Assembly: GCA_965243635.1 (NCBI GenBank)
Contig: OZ251574.1
Coordinates: forward strand, 2,852,001 to 2,916,000
Length of the DNA stretch: 64,000 bases
DNA from: Rs1 sp000416275
Lineage (GTDB): Bacteria; Pseudomonadota; Gammaproteobacteria; Pseudomonadales; Balneatricaceae
Direction: 5' to 3'
Shown here: positions 35,534-45,799 of the stretch, in pieces
Position numbering within the stretch: position 1 is the stretch's first letter
Layout: each line of letters opens with the position of its first letter
Notes under the pieces: model-generated
The model's input: only the letters and a program-made list of their open reading frames with translations
The model's database searches: none
What the model was told of the DNA's origin: nothing
Position numbers and translations under genes: made by a program

Positions 35534-36403
35534 TTATTCTCGAAGTGCCATCGCCGCCATTTTCATAATACTTATAAAGGACTCTGCACCCGCTATAAAT
35601 AAACCATTGTGGCAAAACATGGCATCATCAATACTGATCGCTTGTTTAAATGCTTGATCAGATAAACCGGCCCACGCTTTAGGCAAGGATTTTCGATCTT
35701 CGAAAGAACCCGGCTGCACCGGGACTGTTTGCAGCATCCACTGACCAGATAGCGAGGGGTACACCATAAATAAGGCCTCTGTCGATAAGGCGTGCACGGT
35801 TTTTTTCCACGGCGTATACTTTTCTAGCACGATCACTCTAGGATCTACTGCGTTATCAATGGCTTTAGCGACAATCGACTTTGCACTTATCGCGCCATCT
35901 GCAGAGGCTATGAAGCGCGTTAAGATTCGGCCTGCGAAGCTAACCGCCTCATCAAAACAGCTGTCAAAATGACTATCTTCTTGCCAGCTGGGATTAAACA
36001 TAGAAATAGTCTGGCTCAAGCTAATCCCTTGAGCGACCCCTTCTACATGGCCACAATCGATCGCATCAATAGTCGCGACTAAATCAGCATCAACGGCATT
36101 GGCCAACTCTTGATTTCCAGCGCATATTTCTAAGCCATATTTTTGCCAAATCAAGCCAAAGGAGGAATAGGGAATGGTATTTTCGCGCTGACCGGCACCA
36201 CCGCGCTGATGGTGATCAAAACGACCGGTATCCGGATCGTATTCGCCTCCAACATCAATCACGATATCGGCCTTGGCGATCAAATCTAAGTTGCGGGTGC
36301 GTATCAGTTTAAATGAAGGTAAAACACTTTTTAGTGCCGCGACACTAAAAACATCATCCGCATGAAAATTACCATTGTGGGTTGCTACTATTATATCAGT
36401 CAT
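35534..36403 (-). CDS. MYG1-family DHH-type hydrolase
   Basis: The 289-residue protein belongs to the MYG1 (UPF0160) family of DHH-like phosphoesterases; eukaryotic MYG1 is a 3'-5' RNA exonuclease. Metal-binding motifs are visible: THNGNFHADDV at the N-terminus, VIDVGGEYDPDTGRFDHHQRGG (about 50-70), and the DADLVATIDAIDCGH segment (about 105). The length is slightly short for the family. The substrate in bacteria is not established. It stands alone, with a repeat B copy upstream. Confidence 0.85.
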   Translation of the reverse strand: MTDIIVATHNGNFHADDVFSVAALKSVLPSFKLIRTRNLDLIAKADIVIDVGGEYDPDTGRFDHHQRGGAGQRENTIPYSSFGLIWQKYGLEICAGNQELANAVDADLVATIDAIDCGHVEGVAQGISLSQTISMFNPSWQEDSHFDSCFDEAVSFAGRILTRFIASADGAISAKSIVAKAIDNAVDPRVIVLEKYTPWKKTVHALSTEALFMVYPSLSGQWMLQTVPVQPGSFEDRKSLPKAWAGLSDQAFKQAISIDDAMFCHNGLFIAGAESFISIMKMAAMALRE

Positions 36404-36431
36404 TGATTCTGTCTTTAATTAAGAGGTAAAG

Positions 36432-36570
36432 GAGACCTCTGCATAACGTTGCGAGTGAAGGTAATACAAGGCAAAAATCGGCGAGATAGCGGAGTTTACT
36501 GGTGTAAATGAGCATATTGAGCCGGTTTTTAACGCCGTATTATCGAGCGCAGTAGTTATGCAGAGGTCTC
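36432..36570. repeat. Repeat B copy 4 (139 bp)
   Basis: The ends GAGACCTCTGCATAAC and GTTATGCAGAGGTCTC form a perfect 16-bp inverted repeat. This is the shortest and cleanest copy. Confidence 0.88.
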
Positions 36571-36828
36571 ATAAGATAGTTTATCTTATCCCGCCCCTAT
36601 GGCAATAATTTTTTTCGGACGAAAACCATAACTTTATCACCAACATCGAATATCCCTGCACAGCTGACATCTAGTAGCTTGCCCCGACAGTTTTTAGCCT
36701 CAAACACTTGATCACACCCTCAGGCAGGCTCAGCTCTTTGGCCATGGGTTATACATATCAGCTAGTAAAAGTCACTTGATAAATGTACACTTATCAAAAT
36801 TTCTAGTTGCATCTCCTTTATAAAGCGA

Positions 36829-37092
36829 ATGAAAATGCCCAATAAATTTAATCCAGACTGCTGTGATCACGGCGGCAAGCGCAGCGGTTGCGGTCGCAAG
36901 CCCGGTGTAAAAACTCAGCCGATACGCCTGCCAGCATGGCTGCTTGAACAATTGAGTGAACAGGGAGATCCCAGAGCGCTGATTATCGACGCCTGCCTTG
37001 CCCTACATCCATCGATCAGCCATCCAACTAATAAGCATTCGCCTATTAAGCATCCTCCTATAATTAATGAGGGTTTGGACAGTAATGACTAA
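36829..37092 (+). CDS. Small basic protein coupled to the exporter
   Basis: The 87-residue protein has the N-terminal stretch HGGKRSGCGRKPG, then IRLPAWLLEQLSEQGDPRALIIDACLA, resembling small DNA-binding or ribbon-helix-helix-like proteins with a GxxRxGxGRKxG tail. The last 25 residues are histidine- and proline-rich. Its stop overlaps the ATG of the exporter gene by 8 bp (ATGACTAA), so the two are translated together and it may regulate the exporter. No named family is recognised. Confidence 0.55.
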   Translation: MKMPNKFNPDCCDHGGKRSGCGRKPGVKTQPIRLPAWLLEQLSEQGDPRALIIDACLALHPSISHPTNKHSPIKHPPIINEGLDSND

Positions 37093-38860
37093 ATCAAAAT
37101 TTATAATTCACTATTTGATGTTGAACAAATACTCATATCTGCTGGCGATTGTCTGTATTTTTGTGGTCAATTTCCTGCAGGTAGAAATTCCGCGCTATAT
37201 CCAGCTTGCCGTTGATTTACTCAATCAGGCAACGCTTGAATCGAAGGCGGCTTTACTGGACAACGTGCAGTGGGTGATTGGGCTGTCGGTGATCATGGTG
37301 GTGGTCCGTATTCTGTCGCGAATCTACTCGTTAAATCCTGGGCGAATTACCGAAGCTGCTTTAAAAAATGCTGTTTTTCACCGTTTAAATCGCCTGCCGA
37401 CCACTTTTCATCGGCGATATGCCTCCGGTAAACTTATCTCCATTATTAATAATGACCTCACTGGCATTCGCCTGTTCTATGGCATTGGTTTTTTGCAATT
37501 ATTTAATATTTTCTTTGCACTGACACTGACCCCGATTTGGATGTGGAGAATCTCTCCGCAGCTAACTATCTACTGCGTCGTGCCGATCGTCGTTGCCTCG
37601 ATAATTTTCTGGCTTGGTTTTAGGAAGTTGCGCGCCCTACAAGCCCAGCGCTTGATCTGTCTGCAGGATTTGTCCGAGCAGTTGATGAACTATTTAGCGG
37701 GCATCGACTTGATTAAAAATCAACAGATGGATGCATGGGCCACCAGCGAAGTAAATAAAGTTAATCGCCAACTATTTGATTGCACAATGAAAATCGTCAA
37801 AATCCAAACCTTCTTTATGCCTATTTTAGATTACGCCAACCACTTCATGAAAGTGCTGATTTTAGGGCTCGGCGGTTACTATCTTTTACAGTCGCAGCTG
37901 ACGATTGGTGAGATTACCGCGTTTTTGTCCTACTCGGTACTATTGGCGCTGCCACTGATGCACTTAGGGCGAATTGCCACCGTCTATCAAATGGGCATGA
38001 TCAGTATTGATAGCGTGCAGAGTATTCTCAATAGCGAAATACCCAGCACTGATACGCTGCGCATGGACGACACTGAAAAATCTAGCTTACGAGGATCAAC
38101 CTTATCGGTGAAAAACCTCAGTTATCGCTACCCAAATGCCGAGCATGAACCGGGTGAACTGGTGCTAAAAAACCTAAACTTCTCGATCAAAGCTGGCGAA
38201 AAAGTAGGCGTTTTGGGCAGTATTGGCTCGGGCAAAAGCACCTTAGTCAATTGTTTGAATCATCACTTATCCATTGCCGCGGGACAAATTTTTTGGGGCG
38301 ACCAAGACATTAGCCAAATATCACGTAAAGACTGGCGCAGCTTTGTGCGCACTATTACCCAAGAGCCTTTTCTGTTTTCTGCGACCCTTGCTGAAAACAT
38401 TAAATTTGGCGCCCATCAACCGGGCCAAAACACGACTGATCTCGACGTAGAACAAGTGCTGAAACTCAGTCAATTAAGTGCGGATGTGCGACGTTTTAGC
38501 GCTGGCGACCAAACGCTCGTCGGTGAAAAGGGCATCATGCTCTCGGGGGGGCAAAAGCAACGTCTGAGTATCGCCCGTGCCCTACTGACACCCTGCGACC
38601 TGATCATTATGGACAATGTGTTATCGGCGGTGGATTACGACACTGAGCGATCGATTCTAAAAGGAGTATTCAAGCGCATCCAGGGCCAGAGTTTGCTGGT
38701 GGTCTCGCATCGCGTTAGCGCACTGGAATACATGGACAACATTTTAGTATTACAAGCGGGCCGAATCATCGCACGTGGCACTCACGATCAACTGCTGAAG
38801 TCGTCCAGCTATTACCGCGAGACCTGGGAGTTACAGCGACATGAGGAGAGTGCCGCATGA
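37085..38860 (+). CDS. ABC exporter half-transporter (MdlA/SmdA-like)
   Basis: The 591-residue half-transporter has a six-helix membrane domain (about 1-310) and an ATPase domain (about 340-585): Walker A GSIGSGKST, signature LSGGQKQR, Walker B LIIMDNVLSAVD. The glutamate after the Walker B aspartate is replaced by N, as often in the degenerate half of heterodimeric exporters. I choose ATG 37085 because it overlaps the stop of the preceding small gene. Its stop overlaps the start of the next gene by 4 bp. The pair probably exports a lipid or a drug-like molecule. Confidence 0.87.
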   Translation: MTKSKFIIHYLMLNKYSYLLAIVCIFVVNFLQVEIPRYIQLAVDLLNQATLESKAALLDNVQWVIGLSVIMVVVRILSRIYSLNPGRITEAALKNAVFHRLNRLPTTFHRRYASGKLISIINNDLTGIRLFYGIGFLQLFNIFFALTLTPIWMWRISPQLTIYCVVPIVVASIIFWLGFRKLRALQAQRLICLQDLSEQLMNYLAGIDLIKNQQMDAWATSEVNKVNRQLFDCTMKIVKIQTFFMPILDYANHFMKVLILGLGGYYLLQSQLTIGEITAFLSYSVLLALPLMHLGRIATVYQMGMISIDSVQSILNSEIPSTDTLRMDDTEKSSLRGSTLSVKNLSYRYPNAEHEPGELVLKNLNFSIKAGEKVGVLGSIGSGKSTLVNCLNHHLSIAAGQIFWGDQDISQISRKDWRSFVRTITQEPFLFSATLAENIKFGAHQPGQNTTDLDVEQVLKLSQLSADVRRFSAGDQTLVGEKGIMLSGGQKQRLSIARALLTPCDLIIMDNVLSAVDYDTERSILKGVFKRIQGQSLLVVSHRVSALEYMDNILVLQAGRIIARGTHDQLLKSSSYYRETWELQRHEESAA

Positions 38861-40650
38861 TTAAAGCTATTGATTTACAATACCTCAAACATTTCTTTCA
38901 CTATGCAGCGCGCTACAAAAAAACCGCCGTGCTCGGCTTGCTAATGATGCCGATATCAGTGCTGGCCAACTTGTTATTTCCCTGGCTGGTTATACAAGTG
39001 ATTGATGAACATCTCGCACCCGGTAAGTTCGATGGGCTCATGTTGCTGATTGCTATGATGTTACTGGTATTAATCGTCAACTACACTGCCGATGCCCTCT
39101 ACACCTACTGCTTACGCATAACGGGGCAGAAGGCTCTTTTTGATATTCGGATCGCCTTATTTGAGCGCATTTTAAAGCTGCCCAGAAGCTACTATGACAA
39201 AACCCCCACCGGCGTCACACTGTCGCGATTAACCAGCGATTTAGAAGTGATCGGTGACTCGTTTGTGCTCGGTGTGCTGAGTTTAGTGAAAGACACGATC
39301 AATACCCTGGCGGTGCTGACATTTATGTTTTTCATCAATTGGCAACTAGCCTTGTTAGTGTTGCTGGTGTTTCCGCCAGTGCTGATGCTGACCCAGTATG
39401 TGCGCAATCGCCTGCGGCAAATGTATACCATCACCCGCTCCTCTCTGGCCAAAAGCACCGGTTTTTTGCAAGAGTGCTTGCTGGGCGTAAAGACCGTGCA
39501 ACTATATGGCGCCGAGGCAGAAGTAGAAGCTAAGTATCACAACTACACCGAAGATTTCTTGCGTGCCCAATTAAAGACCAACAAATACGATGCCAGCTTG
39601 TTTGCAGTGATCACCGGGATCACCTCCATCACCATCGGACTGATTATTTGGTATGGATCCGGTAAAGTGCTGGCCGGTTTCGTCAGCCTTGGGGTATTGA
39701 TAGCCTTCATCAACACCTTGGAAAAAGTGTTCGTACCGCTGCGCGACTTCACCTCACAAATCGCCTCCATACAGCGCTCTTTTGCCGCCTTCGAGCACAT
39801 TGAAGAACTGTTTGTAGAAGACCTCGAAGAGCAGGGGCTAACACTGTTACCCGCTGAGTCGCTGTTAGATCAACTGGTTAATTTCAAAACTCTGCAATTC
39901 AAAAATGTCCGTTTTCGCTATAACGACGCCGGCCCCTACGTTCTGGATGATGTATCTTTCACCCTCAGCCAAGGTCAACAATTGGCCTTAGTGGGCACTA
40001 CCGGCTCAGGCAAGTCAACGATCATTCGCCTCATCAATAAAACCTACATGGACTACCAGGGCAGCATTCTTCTGAACGGCATTGAACTATCCAGCATCCC
40101 CAAGGATTCAATGTTGCACTTGTTCTCACTGATGCAGCAGGACGTGTTCTTATTTGAACAAGATATTGAGTTTAATATATCTCTAGGCAGCGATAAAATC
40201 GCAGCGCAGGCAGTGATCGACGCCGCTGAATACGTGAATGCCCACGACTTTATTTTGGGACTGACCGATCAATACCAATTTGAACTAAAAAATAATGGCA
40301 GCAATTTGTCAGCGGGCCAAGCGCAGCTGATCTCCTTTGCACGATCTGTAGCGCAAGGCGGACAAGTAATGATGTTGGATGAAGCCACCAGTTCAGTGGA
40401 CTCGATTACCGAAAACCTAATTCAGAAAGCGATTGGACGTCTGTTTGAGGAAAAGACCGTGATCGCGATAGCTCACCGCCTGAGTACCATTCGACACTCC
40501 GATCAAATCTTGGTGCTCAATCGTGGCAAGATTGTCGAGCGAGGTAACCATCAGGACTTACTGGCAATGGCCGGCGTTTATGCGAGCTTACTGACGGATA
40601 AAGATAATATTGAGGACGATGAAGGATTGCTTAAGGCTGATACGGCATAA
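38857..40650 (+). CDS. ABC exporter half-transporter (MdlB/SmdB-like)
   Basis: The 597-residue partner has six membrane helices and an ATPase domain with Walker A GTTGSGKST, a canonical Walker B glutamate (VMMLDEATSSVD) and a variant signature LSAGQAQ. The variant signature here and the missing glutamate in the partner mean that only one of the two shared ATP sites is likely to be fully catalytic, the normal state for MdlAB-type dimers. Confidence 0.87.
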   Translation: MIKAIDLQYLKHFFHYAARYKKTAVLGLLMMPISVLANLLFPWLVIQVIDEHLAPGKFDGLMLLIAMMLLVLIVNYTADALYTYCLRITGQKALFDIRIALFERILKLPRSYYDKTPTGVTLSRLTSDLEVIGDSFVLGVLSLVKDTINTLAVLTFMFFINWQLALLVLLVFPPVLMLTQYVRNRLRQMYTITRSSLAKSTGFLQECLLGVKTVQLYGAEAEVEAKYHNYTEDFLRAQLKTNKYDASLFAVITGITSITIGLIIWYGSGKVLAGFVSLGVLIAFINTLEKVFVPLRDFTSQIASIQRSFAAFEHIEELFVEDLEEQGLTLLPAESLLDQLVNFKTLQFKNVRFRYNDAGPYVLDDVSFTLSQGQQLALVGTTGSGKSTIIRLINKTYMDYQGSILLNGIELSSIPKDSMLHLFSLMQQDVFLFEQDIEFNISLGSDKIAAQAVIDAAEYVNAHDFILGLTDQYQFELKNNGSNLSAGQAQLISFARSVAQGGQVMMLDEATSSVDSITENLIQKAIGRLFEEKTVIAIAHRLSTIRHSDQILVLNRGKIVERGNHQDLLAMAGVYASLLTDKDNIEDDEGLLKADTA

Positions 40651-41388
40651 GACTGCTTAACGTGATAAATCCGATACCCATTGTCATTTACCTAATATTG
40701 GCAATGGGGGCCATCGTTTCTAAAGCACGCTTTCAACCTGAACAGCCTAATTTATAACCTTTAATAATGACATTTTGGATTGCTAATCCCGAAATTTTAG
40801 CAGAAAACGTGCTGATCACAAGCACCGGCCATATGGCCACCAGCTTAAGACTAGCTGCTCTGAAATTCTTTTAAACGTCACTAAATGCTGCTCTTTGCCC
40901 TGCCGTTACCGCCCATCAGTGTAACCTGAATCCTTGACTTCAAAGTGAATACAAAGTGTAAGATATTGGTTTTACAGTGGAATTGAAAAATCTTAGCTGC
41001 ATCCGTAGGTTCAGCGGATATTTCTCTAATCGCTGTAGAATCAATAGCTTGCGCTATGTGGTGCAGTGAAGTCACTGATTTAGGTATAGCTTAAAAACAC
41101 ACATCATCGTGTATCCCCTTCTACTCAAAAGCAGCTCTCATGGGATCTCACTAAAGCTAATAAGTGTGTTTCGATATTCATTATCAATGATAAATAGATT
41201 AAAAATCTATAATAATTACATTACATAATATCAATGAATTAATAATAAGTTAATAAAAAAAATATTGGTAGTGATAGTAAATTGCTATTTTTTATGGCAG
41301 GATTATTTTAACTTCTTTTATATCAATTCGTTATTTATGTATTTAAGAATATTTTAGTCTGAACTTCCTTATCTAGAGGTTTTTAAGA
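40651..41388. other. Intergenic with repeat A
   Basis: A stem CCCATTG/CAATGGG at about 40677-40707 may terminate the exporter operon. Repeat A follows at 40925-41084, then a very AT-rich leader before the binding-protein gene. No gene is supported. Confidence 0.5.
40925..41084 (+). repeat. Repeat A copy (160 bp)
   Basis: The element is complete, with CCTGAATCCTTGACTTCA at the left and GAAGTCACTGATTTAGG at the right. The flanks (GTGTAA, TATAG) no longer match, so the duplication has decayed. Confidence 0.88.
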
Positions 41389-42210
41389 GTGAATTTTATT
41401 TACCGCAAAAATTCCCCGATAGAAATTTTTTTTCTTGTATTGATACTCTGGTTTGCCGTTAGCACTACTGCTGTTGCTGAAGATGACTTAAGTGACCCGG
41501 CACAGGTAATACAAAAGATTAAAAACTTAAACTGGATCACAGAAGAGTATCCGCCGTATAATTACATCGATCCAAAAACCGCTAAAATCACAGGTTTCTC
41601 GGTAGAACTTTTACTGAAAATTTTTGCTAAACTTGGGATTTCAAGCCAAGACCTAGACTTGACAATAAACCCTTGGGCGCGCGGCTATCACAAGGTTATA
41701 AACATACCAGGAACCGCTTTATTTTCAACGACTTACGCATTGAATCGACTAAAAAAAATGAAATTTATCGGGCCGATAGCACCTCATATCATTGCCGTTA
41801 TAGCCCCTAAATCTAGCCAGTTATTGATCAGCTCCCCCCTACAATTAAATAGACTTAAAATAGGTGTGGTGAGAGATGATATAGGAGAACAGTTATTAAT
41901 TAAACAGGGGCTAAAAGCAGAATCCTTGGATAGATTAAACTCTGGTCTAAGCATGGTTAAGAAGCTCGCCTCTGGTAGAATTGATGCCGTGGGCTATTCA
42001 CACGCTACGACACTGCTTTTATTTAGAACGGCGAATATTAACCCTGATGATTTTGAAATTATCCATATTTTGAAACATTCAGCGATGGGCTATACCTTCC
42101 ACAACTCAACGGATGTGAAGGTGCTTGAAACGATTAGCAAGGTTTTGGATGAGTTATCGATGGATGGCACTTTAGTCAAACTTCAAACTAAATACGGCCT
42201 GCATGAATAA
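41389..42210 (+). CDS. Periplasmic amino acid-type binding protein, signalling partner
   Basis: The 273-residue protein has an N-terminal signal (hydrophobic IFFLVLILWFAVSTTAVA before EDD) and a family-3 binding fold with WITEEYPPYNYIDPKTAKITGFSVELL and SGRIDAVGYSHAT. It starts with GTG at 41389 behind an AGAGG box. No transporter genes follow. It overlaps the next gene, a membrane GGDEF-EAL protein, by 8 bp, so it more likely senses a ligand for c-di-GMP control than imports it. Confidence 0.78.
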   Translation: MNFIYRKNSPIEIFFLVLILWFAVSTTAVAEDDLSDPAQVIQKIKNLNWITEEYPPYNYIDPKTAKITGFSVELLLKIFAKLGISSQDLDLTINPWARGYHKVINIPGTALFSTTYALNRLKKMKFIGPIAPHIIAVIAPKSSQLLISSPLQLNRLKIGVVRDDIGEQLLIKQGLKAESLDRLNSGLSMVKKLASGRIDAVGYSHATTLLLFRTANINPDDFEIIHILKHSAMGYTFHNSTDVKVLETISKVLDELSMDGTLVKLQTKYGLHE

Positions 42211-44368
42211 ATTTAAAGACGGTATTGGCCTGCGCTTACTGCGCTATGTGTTTGGATGTTATCTAATTGTTACCATACTGGTGACTAGTGCGCAGCTAAT
42301 ATCTGAATACAGCCGCGCGAAAAGTAATATTTTTAGTCAAACCTATGAGCTCGAAGCGTCATTCAAAGACAGCCTGGTTAGTTCTATGTGGTCATTCGAC
42401 ACTCCTCAACTCAAAGTGACACTGGCTGGGGTAACAAAAATTGATATCGTAGCCGGTATCAAAATCATGACCGATAAAAACAAAATGCTAGCCTCAAGTG
42501 GAGATGTGGTCAGTGCAGACAGTCAAATTTTATCCAGCACAGATTTGTTAGCAGGGATTAAAAAAATCGAATTGATCCAAGCGGATTCGTCGAAACATCA
42601 AACTCTCTTTGAATACAAGTTTCCCTTAAAACACCGCGAGAGCAATAGCGATCCATTAAAGTTAATTGGCTACGGTTATATTTACACCGATGCGAATACT
42701 ATAATTGATCGCGTTAAATTCAGCTTTATACTCATTATAATCAACTCTCTAATCAAGACTGCTGCACTGTGGTTGTTATTTTTGTATTTTGTTAACCGGT
42801 TCATAGCCAAACCATTAGCGGCACTGGCCAATGCTGCCGAGGCTTTAAACCCAGATAAGCTGGAGACACTCTGTAGCTCCAAAGAGCTCGACAATGTAGT
42901 CAAAGCCAAGCATAGCGACGAGCTCTATCTACTCGCCACTAACTTTGACCAGATGCGCATCGCTGTTCTTGATAAAATGGCAGTCATTGAATCTCAAAAG
43001 TGTCAGCTCGAAGAACGTGTTCTAGCGCGAACAAAATCACTCTCAGAAGCCAACGATGAACTCAGACACTTAGCTTTACATGATGCTTTGACTACTCTGC
43101 CCAACCGAACGCTCTTTAAAGATCGCCTTGAGCAGTTTATTAAAGTTGGCCAGCGTAACAACACGCGATTTATTGTGGCGAGCATCGACCTCTCTGATTT
43201 CAAGAGTATCAATGATAATTATGGCCACCAAATAGGTGATTTGATACTGGTTGAAGTGGCTAGACGACTCGCTAATGCTTTTCGCAAAACCGATACCGTC
43301 GCTCGCATGGGGGGCGATGAATTTTACGCTTTATTGTCCCTAGAGCGTGATGATTATAGTGATGTAGAGAGCTTAGTTCAGAAATTCATCAAGGCACTAG
43401 AAAAGCCAATCCACTGCGACTGCGAGAATATTCCGGACATTTTGATCAGTGCAAATATTGGCACCGCTATCTATCCACTACATGGAGAAGACTCAGCAGC
43501 ATTGATTAAAAATGCCGATATGGCAATGTACCATGCAAAAAAATCTGGCATTCCTCACTTGCTCTACAGTGCTAAAGAAGATCTTAGGTTAAGACGACAA
43601 TCGCAATTGGCCCAAGATTTAAACATAGCTATACAAAACAATGAATTATTCTTAGTCTACCAACCGATATTACACCTAGCATCTAATCGAATTACTAAGA
43701 TAGAAGTGTTGGTACGCTGGCAACATCCGACGCTTGGCATAATCTCTCCCGTTGAATTCATCCCCATTTGCGAGCGAACAGGTTCCATTCATCAATTAAC
43801 CCAATGGGTTTTTCAGCAAGCCTGTACACAATGCAAACCCTATTGTGATGTTGATGAGTCGCTTTCAATATCCATCAACCTATCTGGGCGAGTATTTAGC
43901 CAGCCTCAAATTCCCCATATACTGGAAAACATATGTAAGCGCTCGAATATCTCACCTTTTAATATCAATCTTGAGGTTACCGAAACCACAGCGATGGAAA
44001 AACCCGAGCAGGCGATCGAAATCATGCATCAACTAACCGGTAAAGGTTTCACCATCTCTATTGACGACTTCGGTACTGGCTATTCATCGCTTTCCTATCT
44101 GGTAATGCTACCGGTCAAAGAGCTAAAAATTGATAAAAGTTTCCTACTGAGCTTAGGGGTGAACAGCGAGAAAGTGATAAAGGCGATGATTGATTTGGCA
44201 CATTCGCTAGATCTAAAAGTGGTGGGTGAAGGTGTAGAAACAAAAGCACTGCTAGATATGTTAGGGGTAATGGGCTGTGATTATGCGCAAGGTTATTACA
44301 TTGCTATGCCATTATCTGCCGATCAACTCGATAGTTTCCTCTACCCACAAAGCGTGCTCAAAACATAA
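42203..44368 (+). CDS. Membrane GGDEF-EAL c-di-GMP enzyme
   Basis: The 721-residue protein has a membrane helix at about 12-32, a periplasmic sensor region (about 35-170), a second helix (about 173-197), a HAMP-like linker, then GGDEF (285-455) and EAL (470-715) domains. The cyclase motif GGDEF (370-374) is intact, with an inhibitory RxxD (361-364) five residues before it. The phosphodiesterase motif is EVL (501-503), with DDFGTGYSSLSYL present, so both activities are possible. The periplasmic domain probably meets the binding protein encoded just before it. Confidence 0.87.
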   Translation: MNKFKDGIGLRLLRYVFGCYLIVTILVTSAQLISEYSRAKSNIFSQTYELEASFKDSLVSSMWSFDTPQLKVTLAGVTKIDIVAGIKIMTDKNKMLASSGDVVSADSQILSSTDLLAGIKKIELIQADSSKHQTLFEYKFPLKHRESNSDPLKLIGYGYIYTDANTIIDRVKFSFILIIINSLIKTAALWLLFLYFVNRFIAKPLAALANAAEALNPDKLETLCSSKELDNVVKAKHSDELYLLATNFDQMRIAVLDKMAVIESQKCQLEERVLARTKSLSEANDELRHLALHDALTTLPNRTLFKDRLEQFIKVGQRNNTRFIVASIDLSDFKSINDNYGHQIGDLILVEVARRLANAFRKTDTVARMGGDEFYALLSLERDDYSDVESLVQKFIKALEKPIHCDCENIPDILISANIGTAIYPLHGEDSAALIKNADMAMYHAKKSGIPHLLYSAKEDLRLRRQSQLAQDLNIAIQNNELFLVYQPILHLASNRITKIEVLVRWQHPTLGIISPVEFIPICERTGSIHQLTQWVFQQACTQCKPYCDVDESLSISINLSGRVFSQPQIPHILENICKRSNISPFNINLEVTETTAMEKPEQAIEIMHQLTGKGFTISIDDFGTGYSSLSYLVMLPVKELKIDKSFLLSLGVNSEKVIKAMIDLAHSLDLKVVGEGVETKALLDMLGVMGCDYAQGYYIAMPLSADQLDSFLYPQSVLKT

Positions 44369-44624
44369 CCAGCATAGCTCCCCGTAATGACTGAGTCACA
44401 AAAGAGATGATCGATAGTTTATCTTTGCAGCGCATCCAGCCACGTCATGCCATCCCTTGTTCGCCGTCATTAGGTTTCTGGCTGCGATCAGGGCACAGGA
44501 TGTGAAGAGGGCAATAATCATCGGCAAAAGCCCCCCTGACCCCGCTCACTCGCTTTCACATCAGCCCCTCGACGGTACAAGCGGCAGATAGCAAGGTCAA
44601 TTCTCAGTCAATCTTTGCCTTATT

Positions 44625-44833
44625 CCTGAATCCGTGACTTCACTGCACCACATAGCGCAAGCTCTTGATTCTACGGCGGTTAGAAAAATGCCCGCTGAAC
44701 CTACGGGTTTTATGCAGGGATGCATTTATTGAGCGAATGCAGGACGCATATGAGCTTGCAGCTAAGATTTTTCAATTCCACCGTAAAACCAATATCTTAC
44801 ACTCTGTATTCACTTTGAAGTCACGGATTCAGG
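44625..44833 (-). repeat. Repeat A copy at the 3' end of the Mrr-like gene (209 bp)
   Basis: A TTATT duplication flanks both sides. The insertion changed the last codons of the neighbouring gene: the uninterrupted frame would end DNKAKID, and it now ends DNNLNP. Confidence 0.9.
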
Positions 44834-45399
44834 TTATTGTCAAACAGCGTCGCGAATCTGTTAATTTCAATCAACTCGATATTATTTTTTCTAGCATAAT
44901 CTCGGGCCGTGGCTGATATATCACCCAGCGCGACGTACAAATACCCCACCGCATCAGCTTTTTCGCCAACCGCGACTAATAATTTCAAAGGCTCTATTCC
45001 GGTATTAGCCGCTTTAAGTCGTTTACAACACAACAACAGCTTTCGATTGCCACGGCTCAGTGCCAAATCAGCGCCATTCGCTTTAAAGCTAGTCGCCTCA
45101 TAGCCACTTTTTATATAGTTCGCGGCTATTTTTTCGGCGATGACCTCAGCCGGCATTTTTTGCACTTGTGCAGTGATTTCCAACAGGCGTTTTTCTGAAG
45201 GCTGCTGGAATTGCCTATAGGCTGCGTATCCACCTATCCCAAAGAATGGCAACGCACCGGTAATACTAAGAATAACGTACTGCGCATCGGTAATCAGCAA
45301 ACTGGCCACTAGAATAAACAGCGCGACTAAAATGCTATACCACCACGAGGAGCTTAATAACAATGCGAACAACGAACCTTTAGCCATCTTTAACGCCAT
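44821..45399 (-). CDS. Membrane-anchored Mrr-like restriction-endonuclease-fold protein
   Basis: The 192-residue protein has two membrane helices (about 19-36 and 40-60) and a cytoplasmic domain with the PD-(D/E)xK Mrr-like pattern: MPAEVIAEKIAANYIKSGYEAT, then D in GADLALSRG and lysine in LLLCCKR. The usual acidic or glutamine residue two before the lysine is cysteine, so catalysis is doubtful. The last three residues come from repeat A. Such proteins may cleave or bind DNA at the membrane; the role is unknown. Confidence 0.7.
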   Translation of the reverse strand: MALKMAKGSLFALLLSSSWWYSILVALFILVASLLITDAQYVILSITGALPFFGIGGYAAYRQFQQPSEKRLLEITAQVQKMPAEVIAEKIAANYIKSGYEATSFKANGADLALSRGNRKLLLCCKRLKAANTGIEPLKLLVAVGEKADAVGYLYVALGDISATARDYARKNNIELIEINRFATLFDNNLNP

Positions 45400-45741
45400 G
45401 ATTAAATTACCTTTGATATACCGCAGCCCATATAACGGAACTGCCGGTTGAGAGAGTTAACGAGTGCTCATCCAGCAACGGGGGGCGACGCGCGAGAGAC
45501 TCAATGGCTCTGGATACACGATACAAGATACAAGATAACGACATCAAGTAGTGAGCAGATCGAGCTAGTGAGGCCTGCAGTAGACATCTGTTGCTGGTTG
45601 GGAACTAATTAGAAAACAGTATGTTACTTACTAAACAGCTAGCGGCATAGCGTACAGCGGCACTTAATCGGTTGTATTTGATGAATTTCGACATGACAGG
45701 TATCAGTATTGAGAAAGATAGCTTGTCGCAATTTTCGGTAC

Positions 45742-45786
45742 AAGCTCTAAGCTCTAAGCTCTAAGCTACTAGCTTTAAGCTTTAAA
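45742..45786. repeat. Heptamer tandem repeat (AGCTCTA type)
   Basis: About six units of AGCTCTA and its variant AGCTTTA stand in a row directly before repeat C copy 1. Confidence 0.8.
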
Positions 45787-45799
45787 CTCCGTTTCATGG

